From contig CALMPF010000026.1 in NCBI GenBank assembly GCA_937871505.1, positions 1 through 64,000 of the forward strand: a DNA stretch of 64,000 nt. The letters are read 5' to 3'. Every line of letters starts with the position of its first letter. The stretch's first letter is position 1. Of the stretch, positions 10,977 through 21,000 are shown in pieces. The notes under the pieces were generated by a model. The model had not been told where the DNA came from, did no database searches, and was given only the letters and a program-made list of their open reading frames with translations. The stretch is from an uncultured Planctomycetia bacterium (GTDB lineage: Bacteria; Planctomycetota; Phycisphaerae; Phycisphaerales; SM1A02). A program made the translations under genes and the position numbers.

Positions 10977-11013
10977 CGATCGCGACGCGCGGCGAGGCCG
11001 CGCGTCGCGATCG
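10977..11013 (+). terminator. 17-bp perfect hairpin after aroC
   Basis: Arms from 10977 (CGATCGCGACGCGCGGC) and to 11013 are fully complementary with a GAG loop. The structure starts about 30 nt after the aroC stop. There is no T-run. It lies between convergent genes and could act on both strands. Confidence 0.65.
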
Positions 11014-11160
11014 GGGTATGGATGCGTTCTCGACTTCGCCCGATCGTCGTCTCGGGCGATTGAGGGCTCATCGCCGCATGCGGTGGGGGTGGCCCGCTGC
11101 GCTCCGGAGCGCTCCGGCGGGTGTCGTCGGAGCGGTGCCGAGGCGGGACGGGACCGATCG

Positions 11161-12468
11161 TCAGCGCAGGCAGGGGCCCCACGAGCCGAGGAGAATGCCC
11201 AGATCCGCTCCGTTCACGACGCCGCTGCCGTCGAGATCGGCGCAGCCGCCGGCGCTTCCGAAGGCGCCGAGGAGGACTCCCAGGTCCGCTCCGTTGACGA
11301 CGCCGTCGCCGTCGAGATCGCCCGGGCACCCCGAGAGACAGCACGTCGCGGCAGCGCCCGCGGCGCAGGTGGCATCCCAGCTCACCGCGCAGCAGAAGGG
11401 ATCCGACGCACAGATCTGCGTGCAGCAGGCGGCGTCCGAGCAACCCGGGGTCCCGTTGGCGTGAAGGCAGGAGCCCGAGCCGGCGCCGCCGCAGGAGCCA
11501 CAGGTCTCCGTGGCGGCGGTGGCGCACCAGTAGTCCCAGAGCTGCTCGCAGCAGAAGGCGTCAGCGGCGCAGACGGCGGCACAGCAGTCGGCGTTGTCGC
11601 AGCCGGGAGTCAGGTTCGCCGCGAAGCAGCTTCCCGCCAGCTCGCCGCCGCAGGTTCCGCACTGCTCCGCTGCGGCGTTGGCGCAGATCTGGTCCCAGGT
11701 CACCTCGCAGCAGTAGGTGTCCGCCGCGCAGATCGCGGTGCAGCACTCCTGGCTCGAGCAGCCGGGCGAGCCGTTGGCGGTCAGGCAGGAGCCGGCGGCG
11801 AAGGTGCCGCATCCTGCGCACTGGATGCTCGCGACTGTGGCGCAGTCTGAGTCCCACGTCCCGTCGCAGCAGAAGGGATCGGCGAGACAGACGCCGATGC
11901 AGCAGCCCAGCGAGGCGCAGCCGCTGCTGCCGTTGGCGGTGTAGCAGGAGCCCGAGGAGGAGGCTCCGCAGCCGCCGCAGGCGATCGCGGCCTCCATGGC
12001 GCAGGTCGTGTCCCATGCCGTCGTGCAGCAGAAGGGCTGGACCGCGCAGACCGCCGCGCAGCACGTCGCGTCATTGCACGCCGGGGTCGCATTGGCCGCG
12101 AAGCAGTCGCCTGCGGAGGGCGACCCGCAGCCGGCGCAGAGCTGGGCCGCCTTCGAAGCGCAGAGGGCGTCCCATGCCGCGATGCAGCAGGAGATGTCGA
12201 ACTCGCAGACCGTGTAGCAGCAGGTCGCGTTGGAGCAGCCCTTGGTGCCGTTGGCCTGGAAGCAGCTTCCGGAGGCGAAGCCTCCGCAGCCGGTCGAGGC
12301 GCAGGTGATTCCCTCGCCGAGGAAGGTCCCGCCGATCTCGTGGCACGTGAATGCCGAGGTCGAGGTGCAGGAGCCGTTGAAGATGCAACCGCCCGCGGCG
12401 AGAAGGGGCGAGGCGACGATGGAGGACAGCGCGACCGCCGCGGCGATCGAGGTACAGCGAGCTGACAT
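11161..12468 (-). CDS. Secreted six-module Cys-rich protein with dockerin-like C-terminus
   Basis: The product is 435 residues with a signal peptide ([15 protein letters not shown]). After a short Cys-containing head come six near-regular modules of about 53 residues. Each holds CCxxVCxxDxFCC, WDxxCAxxA, a CxGCG turn and a short (S/T)ANGSPG linker. The C-terminus has two dockerin-like segments ending [12 protein letters not shown] and [12 protein letters not shown], then PCLR. Roughly sixty cysteines in paired positions imply a rigid disulfide rod outside the cell. The family is not recognised by name; the module is shared with the protein at 4933-5976. GGGAG seven bases before the ATG supports the start. 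Confidence 0.88.
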   Translation of the reverse strand: MSARCTSIAAAVALSSIVASPLLAAGGCIFNGSCTSTSAFTCHEIGGTFLGEGITCASTGCGGFASGSCFQANGTKGCSNATCCYTVCEFDISCCIAAWDALCASKAAQLCAGCGSPSAGDCFAANATPACNDATCCAAVCAVQPFCCTTAWDTTCAMEAAIACGGCGASSSGSCYTANGSSGCASLGCCIGVCLADPFCCDGTWDSDCATVASIQCAGCGTFAAGSCLTANGSPGCSSQECCTAICAADTYCCEVTWDQICANAAAEQCGTCGGELAGSCFAANLTPGCDNADCCAAVCAADAFCCEQLWDYWCATAATETCGSCGGAGSGSCLHANGTPGCSDAACCTQICASDPFCCAVSWDATCAAGAAATCCLSGCPGDLDGDGVVNGADLGVLLGAFGSAGGCADLDGSGVVNGADLGILLGSWGPCLR

Positions 12469-12889
12469 GTCTTGACTCCCGTGGAATCGGGTCGAGGAAG
12501 GGTCTCGGGCGCCGGTCGCCCGTGGCCCCCTCTAGGCGAAGGGCGCGGCGTCGAACTGACATCGCTCGGGGCGAGCGCGCTCGATTGAGGCGTCGACCGG
12601 GCTTCCGGCGGATGCGACGATCCCACCCGCCACCGGCCCCGTCAGGCGCTTGGGAGGGTGGCGACGAGGTCAGGCCCGCTCGCCCTTCCGACTCCCGATC
12701 CGGCGCGCCGCGCTCGCTCGTCCGCCCTGCTTCGACCGGGTCGCACCAGCGCAGACTCCACCGTACACTCCGCCCTGCGCGCCCCGGCCAGCGCCGGGAT
12801 CCGCGCCGACGCAACGCCTCCTGCGCCGGTCAACGACGCACCCCATCCCGCCCGTCCCATCTCATCCCATCCGAGTCCCGGCCCCGACC
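12469..12889. promoter_or_regulatory. Divergent promoter region with TACACT box
   Basis: The gap lies between the Cys-rich gene (minus) and the M29 peptidase (plus). TACACT at 12764-12769 is a good -10 candidate for the peptidase and would give a leader of about 115 nt. The end of the leader is rich in CCCATC/CCCGTCC and has no Shine-Dalgarno sequence. Confidence 0.4.
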
Positions 12890-14008
12890 ATGGATCCCCG
12901 ATACACGCAGCTTGCCGAACTCCTCGTCAACTACAGCACGGCGCTCCGATCCGGGGAGAACATCCTCATCGAGACCTTCGACATCCCCGCAGAGATGACG
13001 ATCGCCCTGGTCCGGGCGGCGCGGAAAGCCGGCGGCAACCCGCACGTCGCCGAGCGCTCGCAGCGCATCCTCGCGGCGCTCTACGAGGCGAGCTCCGATG
13101 AGGGCTTCCGGACCTGGGCCGAGTACGACCTCGCCCGGATGGAGAGGATGCAGGCGTACATCGGGCTGCGGGGCAGCCACAACGTCAACGAGCTCTCCGG
13201 CGTCCCCGATGCGCAGATGCAGAAGCAGGCGCGGCTCTATGCCAAGCCCGTCCACTTCGAGCGCCGGGTGAACCACACCCGCTGGTGCGTGCTGCGCTGG
13301 CCGACGCCGAGCATGGCCCAGCTTGCGAACATGTCGACCGAAGCGTTCGAGGAGTTCTACTTCCGGGTCTGCTGCCTCGACTGGTCGAAGATGGAGCGCG
13401 CCGCCAAGGCCCTCGCCGATCGCATGTCCCGGACCGACATGGTCCACCTCAGGGGACCTGGTGACACCGACCTCACCTTCAGCATCAAGGGGATCGGCGT
13501 CGTGCCCTGCACGGGCCACATGAACATTCCCGACGGCGAGGTCTTCACCTCTCCGGTGAAGGAGAGCGTCAACGGCATCATCCACTTCAACACGCCGACG
13601 CTCTACAACGGGGTGAGCTTCGAGAACATCCGGCTCGAGTTCAGGGACGGGCGGATCGTGAAGGCCTGGAGCGCGCAGAACGACGATCGCCTCCAGCAGG
13701 TGCTCGACACCGACGCCGGGGCCCGCTACGTCGGCGAGTTCGCCATCGGGTTCCACCCGCACATTCTCGCGCCGATGAAGGACATCCTCTTCGACGAGAA
13801 GATCGCCGGGAGCATTCACTTCACGCCGGGGCGGGCCTATGAGAGCGCCGACAACGGCAACCGCAGCGAGATCCACTGGGATCTGGTCCTGATCCAGCGG
13901 CCGGAGTACGGCGGCGGGACGCTCGCCTTCGATGGCGAGGTCGTCCGCCGGGACGGAGAGTTCCTCACGCCGGACCTCGTCGCGCTCAACCGCGATCGTC
14001 TCGCGTGA
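12890..14008 (+). CDS. M29 family aminopeptidase
   Basis: The product is 372 residues, the usual length of the AmpS/aminopeptidase T family, cytoplasmic two-metal enzymes that release N-terminal residues. The expected metal ligands can be seen: the acidic residues in NIPDGEVF and VGEFAIGF, then His, Tyr, His and Asp in the order H(FTPGRAY) and EIHWDLVL near the C-terminus. The N-terminal part (LLVNYSTALRSGENILIETF) is also typical. An upstream in-frame extension is Pro/Arg-rich and is not included. No signal peptide is seen. It appears to be transcribed alone. Confidence 0.92.
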   Translation: MDPRYTQLAELLVNYSTALRSGENILIETFDIPAEMTIALVRAARKAGGNPHVAERSQRILAALYEASSDEGFRTWAEYDLARMERMQAYIGLRGSHNVNELSGVPDAQMQKQARLYAKPVHFERRVNHTRWCVLRWPTPSMAQLANMSTEAFEEFYFRVCCLDWSKMERAAKALADRMSRTDMVHLRGPGDTDLTFSIKGIGVVPCTGHMNIPDGEVFTSPVKESVNGIIHFNTPTLYNGVSFENIRLEFRDGRIVKAWSAQNDDRLQQVLDTDAGARYVGEFAIGFHPHILAPMKDILFDEKIAGSIHFTPGRAYESADNGNRSEIHWDLVLIQRPEYGGGTLAFDGEVVRRDGEFLTPDLVALNRDRLA

Positions 14009-14954
14009 AGACCGACGCCCGAAGCCACGGGGCGGCCGTCGACGCCGCGTTCTTCAGGTCCGGTGCAACGGACCAGGTGAGCGGCCCCGGCTCCTCCGCT
14101 CCGGCGGCTCCAGCCGCGCTCCGGGGCCGGTCGGTGGCTGCGAGCACTCCAGCGCCTCTCGGAGTCGGGGTCATCGGGTGCGGCCGAGCGGATGCCTCCG
14201 CCGGCGGCGTCGGCGCTTGCGTTCGACCGTCGGCACATCGCAGCGGAAGCACCTTCGGGTCGATCGCGGCGCATCTCCCTGCCAGCGAAGGTGCGAGGAG
14301 CGCGGAGCGAGAATCGAAAGAACCTCCCCTTCGCTTCCGCGTACCACGCCTACACTCGCCCTTCATCCGCTGGTGGCCTCAGGCCTCGTCTCGTCTTCCT
14401 GCCGACCGCGCCCCTCTTGCGGCGGCACCCGCCTCGTTGCATCCGACCTCAGAGTTCCCTTCAGAGTGACCGCTGCCTGCGGTCGATCGCGGCCCAGCCG
14501 CGAGGAGTCGGCGCCGTGGGCGAGTCCCCGGCGATCCCGAGCCTCCCCGCACTGAGCCGGCTCGGATCGATCCTCCTGGCGACAGGTCGGCTCTGTTCGG
14601 AGCTCGAGGCACTCCCGGCCCCGCGGCCGGAGGATGCTCGCAGGCGTCGGGGGTCCGATCCGAACCTGTCCTCCCGGACCCTCGCCGAAGCGCGCCGCTC
14701 TTTCGAGCGCCGCGCCAGCGGCGGGGGACTCCCGGAGGGAGCAACTGGCGGCGTCCACGCGAACGTTCGCGCGGACGTACGTCCATCGGTGCGGCATCGG
14801 GTCCCACGAATACGCGTGGACGACCCCGATCGACTCATCGAATCCGTGTCCGGCCGATCGCCTCCGATGGCGCATCGCCGCGACCTGTCTTCCGCAGCGC
14901 CTCGGGCGTCGCGGTTCGCGGTGATCCTCCACGCTCTCGTCGTCGGAGGCTGCC
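14009..14954. other. Long gap (946 bp) upstream of the DEAD-box helicase
   Basis: No gene can be supported. Several overlapping frames are open on both strands, as expected at this GC content, but none has a signal peptide, family motif and start signal together. TACACT at 14351-14356 is a promoter candidate; if it serves the helicase, the leader is about 600 nt. Two overlapping palindromes lie at 14752-14784. At 14143 a 12-base match (CACTCCAGCGCC) to the end of the inverted-repeat element may be a remnant. Confidence 0.45.
14752..14784. promoter_or_regulatory. Two overlapping palindromes
   Basis: CGTCCACGCGAAC and GTTCGCGCGGACG (14752-14777) form a 26-bp dyad with one mismatch. GGACGTACGTCC (14773-14784) is a perfect 12-bp palindrome that shares its left end. 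They lie about 170 bp before the helicase start and could be an operator or a hairpin in a leader. Confidence 0.35.
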
Positions 14955-16667
14955 GTGAGGAGTTCTCTTTTCGTGCTTGAGCTTGCCTTGTCCTCCCCGA
15001 ACGCCGCCGACGCGGCCGCATCGTTCCCTTCCCTCGACACGCACACTTCCGGCGATCGCCGGCCGCAGTGCGAGCCCGCGTGCGCCGAGAGCGCGCCCGG
15101 CGCCGCATTCGCAAACCTCGGACTGCCGCCGGCGCTCTGCGCCGCCTTGGCCGAAGAGGGCTACGTCGTTCCCACGCCCATTCAGGCCCAGGCGATTCCG
15201 CCCATTCTCGAAGGGCGCGATCTCCTCGGCTGCGCCCAGACGGGCACCGGCAAGACCGCGGCCTTCACCCTGCCGATCCTGACCCGCCTTGCGGCCACGC
15301 GCATCGCCGCGGCCGACTCGCACCCCCGGAGCGACGGCGCGCCGCAGCGCGGGCGCGGCGGCCGACGGGAAGCCCGGCAGGTCGCTCCGGGTCGCTCCGG
15401 CCGCACGCCGCGCGCCCTCGTCCTCGCCCCGACGCGGGAGCTCGCCGCCCAGATCGGCGAGAGCGTCGCCGCCTACGGCAGGCACACCGGTCTCGTCCAT
15501 GCGGTCGTCTTCGGCGGCGTCAGCCAGGTTCCGCAGGAGAAGGCGCTGCGCCGCGGCGTCGACATCCTCGTCGCGACGCCGGGTCGGCTCATCGACCTGA
15601 TGGACCAGGGACTCGTCGACCTCTCCGCGGTCTCGGTCTTCGTGCTCGACGAGGCCGACCGGATGCTCGACATGGGGTTCATCCAGCCGGTGCGGCGGAT
15701 CGCCTCAGCGCTGCCGAGAACGCGCCAGACGATGCTCTTCTCGGCGACGATGCCCAAGGAGGTCGCCGCCCTCGCCGAAAGCCTGCTGCGCGATGCGGTC
15801 GAGATCGCCGTCGCCAAGGTCTCCTCCGCGGCGGCGCGGATCGCGCAGCGCGTGTACCGCGTTCAGCGACAGCAGAAGCTCTCGCTGCTCGCACACCTGA
15901 TCGACGCCGAAGCGATCCGGAGGACCATCGTCTTCGCCCGCACCAAGCGCGGCGCGGATCGCCTCGGAAAGCGCCTCGGCCAGCTCGGCATCTCCGCCGA
16001 GTCGATTCACGGCGACAAGTCGCAGGGGCAGCGCGAGCGAGCCCTCGCCGCGTTCCGCAGCGGGCGCGCGGAAGTGCTCGTGGCCACCGACGTCGCAGCT
16101 CGCGGCATCGATGTCGACGGGATCACGCACGTCTTCAACTTCGATCTCCCGGCCGAGCCCGAGGCGTACGTGCATCGCATCGGGCGAACGGCGCGGGCCG
16201 GAGCCGAAGGGGTCGCGATCGCCTTCTGCGACGCCGAGGAGCGCGAGCAGCTCCGCGACATCGAGAAGCTGATCGGTCATCCGCTTCCGGAGGGACGACT
16301 CCCGGCCGGTCTGCGGTCGATCCCGGTCGCGGTCGCGGAGGATCCCGCAGGATCGCGCGGCGGTACGAGCTCCTCCTCCTCGTCCGCTGCTCCGGCGCCG
16401 CAGCGGCGCAGCCCGATCGGCGGCGGACCACGCACCGCGAAGCCGGCGGACGATCGATCGTCGCGACGCGGAGCCGGTGCCGCGCCCCGTGTCGCGGAAA
16501 GCCCGGCGCCGAGCCCGCGCGGAAGGACGCCGGGCAAGCCGCTTCCGAAGTCGTCAGGGGCGCCAGCCGGAAAGCGAGCGCCCAGAGCGGGCTGGCACGG
16601 CGCAGCTCCCGCCCGGCCCGCCCGGACGCTCGGCGAGTGGTCGCGACCGACTGGCCGCGCACGGTGA
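14955..16667 (+). CDS. DEAD-box ATP-dependent RNA helicase
   Basis: The product is 570 residues of the RhlE/DeaD type, which unwinds short RNA duplexes in ribosome assembly or mRNA decay. Motifs appear in order: Q motif ([10 protein letters not shown]), I (AQTGTGKT), Ia (PTRELA), Ib (TPGR), II (DEAD), III (SAT), V ([10 protein letters not shown]) and VI ([10 protein letters not shown]). Between motifs I and Ia there is an unusual Arg/Gly-rich insertion of about 35 residues. The last 130 or so residues are a Ser/Pro/Arg-rich basic tail, likely for RNA contact. The first 35 residues are not conserved-looking. GTG at 14955 is preceded by GGAGG. The long leader and the presence of csp and pnp in this window are compatible with cold regulation, which is inference. 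Confidence 0.93.
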   Translation: MRSSLFVLELALSSPNAADAAASFPSLDTHTSGDRRPQCEPACAESAPGAAFANLGLPPALCAALAEEGYVVPTPIQAQAIPPILEGRDLLGCAQTGTGKTAAFTLPILTRLAATRIAAADSHPRSDGAPQRGRGGRREARQVAPGRSGRTPRALVLAPTRELAAQIGESVAAYGRHTGLVHAVVFGGVSQVPQEKALRRGVDILVATPGRLIDLMDQGLVDLSAVSVFVLDEADRMLDMGFIQPVRRIASALPRTRQTMLFSATMPKEVAALAESLLRDAVEIAVAKVSSAAARIAQRVYRVQRQQKLSLLAHLIDAEAIRRTIVFARTKRGADRLGKRLGQLGISAESIHGDKSQGQRERALAAFRSGRAEVLVATDVAARGIDVDGITHVFNFDLPAEPEAYVHRIGRTARAGAEGVAIAFCDAEEREQLRDIEKLIGHPLPEGRLPAGLRSIPVAVAEDPAGSRGGTSSSSSSAAPAPQRRSPIGGGPRTAKPADDRSSRRGAGAAPRVAESPAPSPRGRTPGKPLPKSSGAPAGKRAPRAGWHGAAPARPARTLGEWSRPTGRAR

Positions 16668-16980
16668 GGTGATCGCTCGACGACTGCCGTCAAGGGCGCC
16701 GCAAGAACGACCCCCGGGGGCTTCCCGGGGGGAAGGTCCGGCGTTCGTCAAGGTGCTCGTCGGGGTGTTCGTCGGGGCGTTCGTCCGGAGGTTCGACGGC
16801 GACCGATCGCTGCGGCGCTTGGGTTGCGGACGTCCACAGGCGTTCGACCGACGTGAGTCGATCGAAGCGGGTGTGGATAGCCTCATCCGAGCGCGATTCG
16901 GATGCCTTCGGGCGGCGGCGCGCTTGCGACGCTTGAAGCGTCGCGCGTCGATTCGCCCGCATCCCGCTCGAAGGGAGCCC
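16668..16980. other. Gap with 12-bp repeat and ribosome site
   Basis: The gap contains a five-copy 12-bp repeat at 16741-16800 and ends with the GGGAG ribosome site of the next gene. Nothing else is recognised. Confidence 0.5.
16741..16800. repeat. 12-bp tandem repeat, five copies
   Basis: Units resemble GTGTTCGTCGGG. They start at 16741, 16753, 16765, 16777 and 16789. The outer copies are more diverged. Confidence 0.75.
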
Positions 16981-17907
16981 ATGTCGCAGCTCGCACCGAC
17001 TGTCCAGGCCGCGCCGCAGGCGCCCTTCCGCTCTCGCTTCGTGAGGAGTCGCTTCCGGCGCCGTCGCGCAACGCTTGCCGTCGTCGCGTTCGGGGGGCTT
17101 CTGGGCCTGGCGGCTCCGGGCTTGAGGGAGGCTGGCGGAGGGGTTGGGCGAATCGTCGCGGCCCACGACGAATGGACGCTGAGCTCCACCGGGTTCGACG
17201 CTCCCAGCGATCCAGGTGCCTTCGCGCTCAACGTCGTCGAGTTCATCACCGGAAGTCCATCGGCCAACCTGCTCATCTACTCGAGCAACTTCGGGCTGAC
17301 GCAGACGCCGCTCCTGGCGACGCTCTCCGGCGCCGGCCACCAGGTCACCGTCTCGCTCGCGGTGCCCTTCACGCTCCCGAGCCTTCTCGTCTACGACGCG
17401 GTCTTCGTCACCGGCGTCGACTTCGACGACCAGGTGCTGATCGACTACGTCGAGTCGGGCGGGGGGGTCTACATCTGCGCCGGAACCGGACTGACGACCG
17501 ACCTTGCCAACAACGCGTTCATGAACCACTTCGGGCTCCAGTTCAACTCCCTCAACGGGCTTGCGGGTCACTATCCCATCGCGAGTCCGCACCCGATCTT
17601 CACGGGGGTCGACGCGCTGTTTCACTGGAACGGAAGCACGATCACGACCGTGCCGGGGAGCTTCGTCGGCGCGATCCTCGCGGTCGGTCCGAGCGGCGAG
17701 GGGCTCTATGCCGTCTTCGACGAGGGTGCGTGTCCCGCGGTCGGGAGCGACCTGAACGGCGATGGAGCGGTCAACGGCGCCGATCTGGGCATCCTCCTCG
17801 CGGCGTGGGGTCCCTGCGGCGCGGGATGCTGCGACGCCGACCTCGACTCCAACGGCCAGGTCGATGGCGGCGACCTGGGGTTCCTTCTCGCCGGCTGGAC
17901 CGGATGA
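16981..17907 (+). CDS. Secreted protein with class I amidotransferase-like fold and dockerin-like C-terminus
   Basis: The product is 308 residues. An Arg-rich N-terminus is followed by a hydrophobic segment ([18 protein letters not shown]), consistent with a long signal peptide. The central part alternates strands and turns in the way of ThuA/glutamine-amidotransferase-like folds ([37 protein letters not shown]), but the nucleophile Cys elbow is not evident, so catalysis is doubtful. The C-terminus carries two dockerin-like segments ending [12 protein letters not shown] and [18 protein letters not shown] shortly before the ATG at 16981 supports the start. A hairpin follows the stop. Confidence 0.82.
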   Translation: MSQLAPTVQAAPQAPFRSRFVRSRFRRRRATLAVVAFGGLLGLAAPGLREAGGGVGRIVAAHDEWTLSSTGFDAPSDPGAFALNVVEFITGSPSANLLIYSSNFGLTQTPLLATLSGAGHQVTVSLAVPFTLPSLLVYDAVFVTGVDFDDQVLIDYVESGGGVYICAGTGLTTDLANNAFMNHFGLQFNSLNGLAGHYPIASPHPIFTGVDALFHWNGSTITTVPGSFVGAILAVGPSGEGLYAVFDEGACPAVGSDLNGDGAVNGADLGILLAAWGPCGAGCCDADLDSNGQVDGGDLGFLLAGWTG

Positions 17908-17914
17908 GGCGCGC

Positions 17915-17958
17915 ACGGTCGAGCGGGGAGCGCTGCCGAGCGCCTCCGCGTCGACCGT
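17915..17958 (+). terminator. Hairpin after the dockerin-tagged gene
   Basis: Outer arms ACGGTCGA and TCGACCGT (17915-17922 and 17951-17958) are perfect complements. An inner GGAGCGCT/AGCGCCTCC stem is imperfect. The structure begins seven bases after the stop codon at 17907 and has no T-run. Confidence 0.5.
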
Positions 17959-18076
17959 TCGGGCGATCGCTCCCGCGGCGCCGGGTCCTCCCATCGATCG
18001 CTGCCGGCCGGTGCCGCAACGGGCCGTCGGGCCTGCGCTCCCCGCCGGCCGGTGCGCCGCCGCGCACCGCGGTCGT

Positions 18077-21000
18077 TCAGCGATACCCCACGCCCTCCTC
18101 GTGATCGTGGCTGTCGGACCCCGGGCGGCAGCCTTCGCGCCCGCAGCCGACGCAGCCGCGGCCGAGCGAGAGGATCGCCTGGAGCGAGCGGGTCGTCGCG
18201 AGACCGGACTCCAGCGCCTCGAAGAAGAAGGTCGGCCCCGGTGCCGGGATGGGGGCGAGTTGGCGAAGGTCGCGGGCGTCGTAGAGGCGGCCGTTGAGCA
18301 TCACCTGGGCGATCGACGCGGTGTTGCGGATGTCCGCGAGAGGGTCGTCCGAGAGAACGATCAGGTCGGCGAGCTTGCCGGGCTTGATCGATCCGACATC
18401 GCCGTCGAGACCGACATACCACGCGCCGTCGATCGTCGCGGCGCGGAGCGCCTCGAACGGCGTGAAGCCGCCCTGGACGAGCATCCAGATCTCCCAGTGC
18501 GCTGCGAGTCCCGCAAGCTGCCCGTGCGCGCCGATGGTTGGGCCGCCGGCGCGGGAGGCGGCGCTCGTCTCGTCGCCGGGGCGCTCCGGCATGGCGCCGC
18601 AGCGAAGGAGCCGCGCCGCGATCCCCGCTGCCTTGATGTGGTTCCAGTCGCCGTCGGGAGCCTCGATCCGGCGACGCGAACGCGGGTCGATGACGAAGCG
18701 GGGCACGAACCTGCGCAGATGCTCGTTCTCCCAGACGTTGGTCCGCGCATACCAGTAGTTCTCTCCGCCCATGCCCCCGTAGGCGACGCCGAGGGTGGGG
18801 GTGTAGCCGGTCCGGCTGCTGCGCCAGAGCTGGCAGACATCATCGTAGATGTTCTCGACCGGCAGCGTGTGCTCGACCGAGGTGTGGCCATCCACCACCA
18901 TCGTGAGGTTGTGCTGGAAGACGGCGCCGCCCTCGGGCACGACCATCATGCCGAGGCGTCGCGCCGCCTCGACCACCTGCTGCCGCTGATCGCGGCGGGG
19001 CTGGTTGTAGCTCTTCACGCTGATGGCCCCGACCGCCTTCATCCTCGCGAGATGGAAGAGGGCGTCCTCGAGCGAGTCGACCTCGGCGCGGAAGGCGCCG
19101 CTGGCGCCGTAGAGGATCGTGCCGGTCGAGAAGATCCGCGGGGCGAGGATGGCTCCGGTCCGCGCGAGCTCCGCCGCCGCGAAGACCTCGCGCGTGTCGT
19201 TGCTCGGATCGTGAATGGTCGTCGTTCCGAAGGCGACGCTTGCATGGTTGATCCAGTTGCGCTGCGGCGTGATCCCGCGCTCGCCCTGGGCGCCGTGGGC
19301 GTGGACATCGACGAACCCCGGGAGAACCGTGGCGCCGCCGAGGTCGACCCGCAGCGCCGCCGCGGGGATCTCGATCTCGCCCGCGGGACCGATCGCCGCG
19401 ATGCGGTTGCCGACGACGACGATCGTCCCGTTGTCGATGATCCGGCCCGCACGCCGGCCTCGCTCGTCCTGCTCGGCGGCGCCGCCGGCGGCGGAGTCTC
19501 GCGCGTCATCCTCCATCGTCAGGATGCGCCCGTTGAGCAGGGCGATGACGCTCGGCGCACCCTCGGCGGATCGGGGGACATCCTGCTCCGCGTCGAATCC
19601 CACGTGGAGGCGGGCCGGTTGGCGCTTCATCGAGGGTGCCGAGGCGGCGTCTTCTGTCGGCGCGTCCTGCTGGTCCGCAGAGGCGATCGCGGCGGCTGTC
19701 CCGTCCGTCTCGGCCGGAGCCGGCTTCGGCGCCGGGCGGCCGATCTCCGAGAGAGCGGTCTCGACCTGCGCGGTGAAGAGCTCGGCCCCGAGCGACCAGT
19801 GCAGGCGCTTGCCGTCGCCGGAAAAATGGATCGACTCGCCGGCCAGCTCTCCGAGGGCCACCACCGGGACGTTCCGGGCGCCCGGTCCGATCTCGATCGT
19901 CCTGCCCGCGGCGAGCAGCGGCGCCGCATGGACCCGAAAGCGCTCGACGAAGGCGACGCTCCGCCCGTCAGGCGCGACCGTGAACTCCGTCGCCCAGTCG
20001 CTGCGCATGTGCGTGCGCTCCTCTCCTGGAACGCCGACGACGGCGCCGTCGAGGGGGACGCTGATGAGCTGGGTGTTGTCGCTGTCGCGCCCGCCCTCGC
20101 GCAGCGTGAGGTAGACGCGCTCTCCGTCCGCGCCGAACTGCGGCCGCGTTCCGCGACGCGAGACCAGGCGCGGCGCGGCCTTCGCGCCATCGGCGGCGAG
20201 TGCGTTCGCGGCGGAGACGACGTAGAGACCGGGGTCGCGCCCGTGCAGCGGCGAGGTGAGATAGCCGCCGGTCCGCTTCCCGAAGACCACCCGCGATCCG
20301 TCGGGAGTGAAGGCCGGATCGGCATAGTGCCCGGGCTCGGTGGTCAGCGCGCGGCCCTCGCCGCCTTCGGCGGAGACAAGCTTGACCGAGCCGAGCCTCT
20401 CGTCGTTCCAGGCGACGTAGGCGATCGAGCGCCCGTCGCGCGACCACGCAGGGAAGAACTCGAACTCGTCCGTCGCGGTCGTCAGGCGGCGCGGTGGCGA
20501 GGCGATGACAGGCTCGCCCGCCTCGTCCGCGTCGAGGCCCGCGACGTAGAGGTGGCCGAGCGCCTGGAAGACGACACGGTCGCCCGTGGGCGCCACGCGC
20601 ACGTCGCGGAGCATCCGCACGGGGAAGCGCTCCGGCGCGACCTCGACCGGCACCCGAAGGGCCTCGGCGATGCGGCGCTCGCCGCGCACCCGGAAGGGAA
20701 TGACCGCCGCTTCGCCGCTCTCGACGTCGATGCGGCGGATCTTCCCGGCAGCCCAGAGGACGATCGAGCGCCCGTCGGGCGTCCAGGCCATCCGCGGATA
20801 GACGCCGTGGATCGCCCACGTTTCCTGATTGTCGCGCTCCAGAGCGCCGTAGATCGGGCGCGCCCGGCCCGACGCCAGGTCCATGACGAAGAGCGTGGTC
20901 TGATAGTCGACGCGCCTGACGAAGGCGAGCTGCGCACCGTCGGGGCTCGGCGTCGGTCGGCAGGCGCCGCCCGGGCCCGCGACGAGCCGGATGGTCTCGC

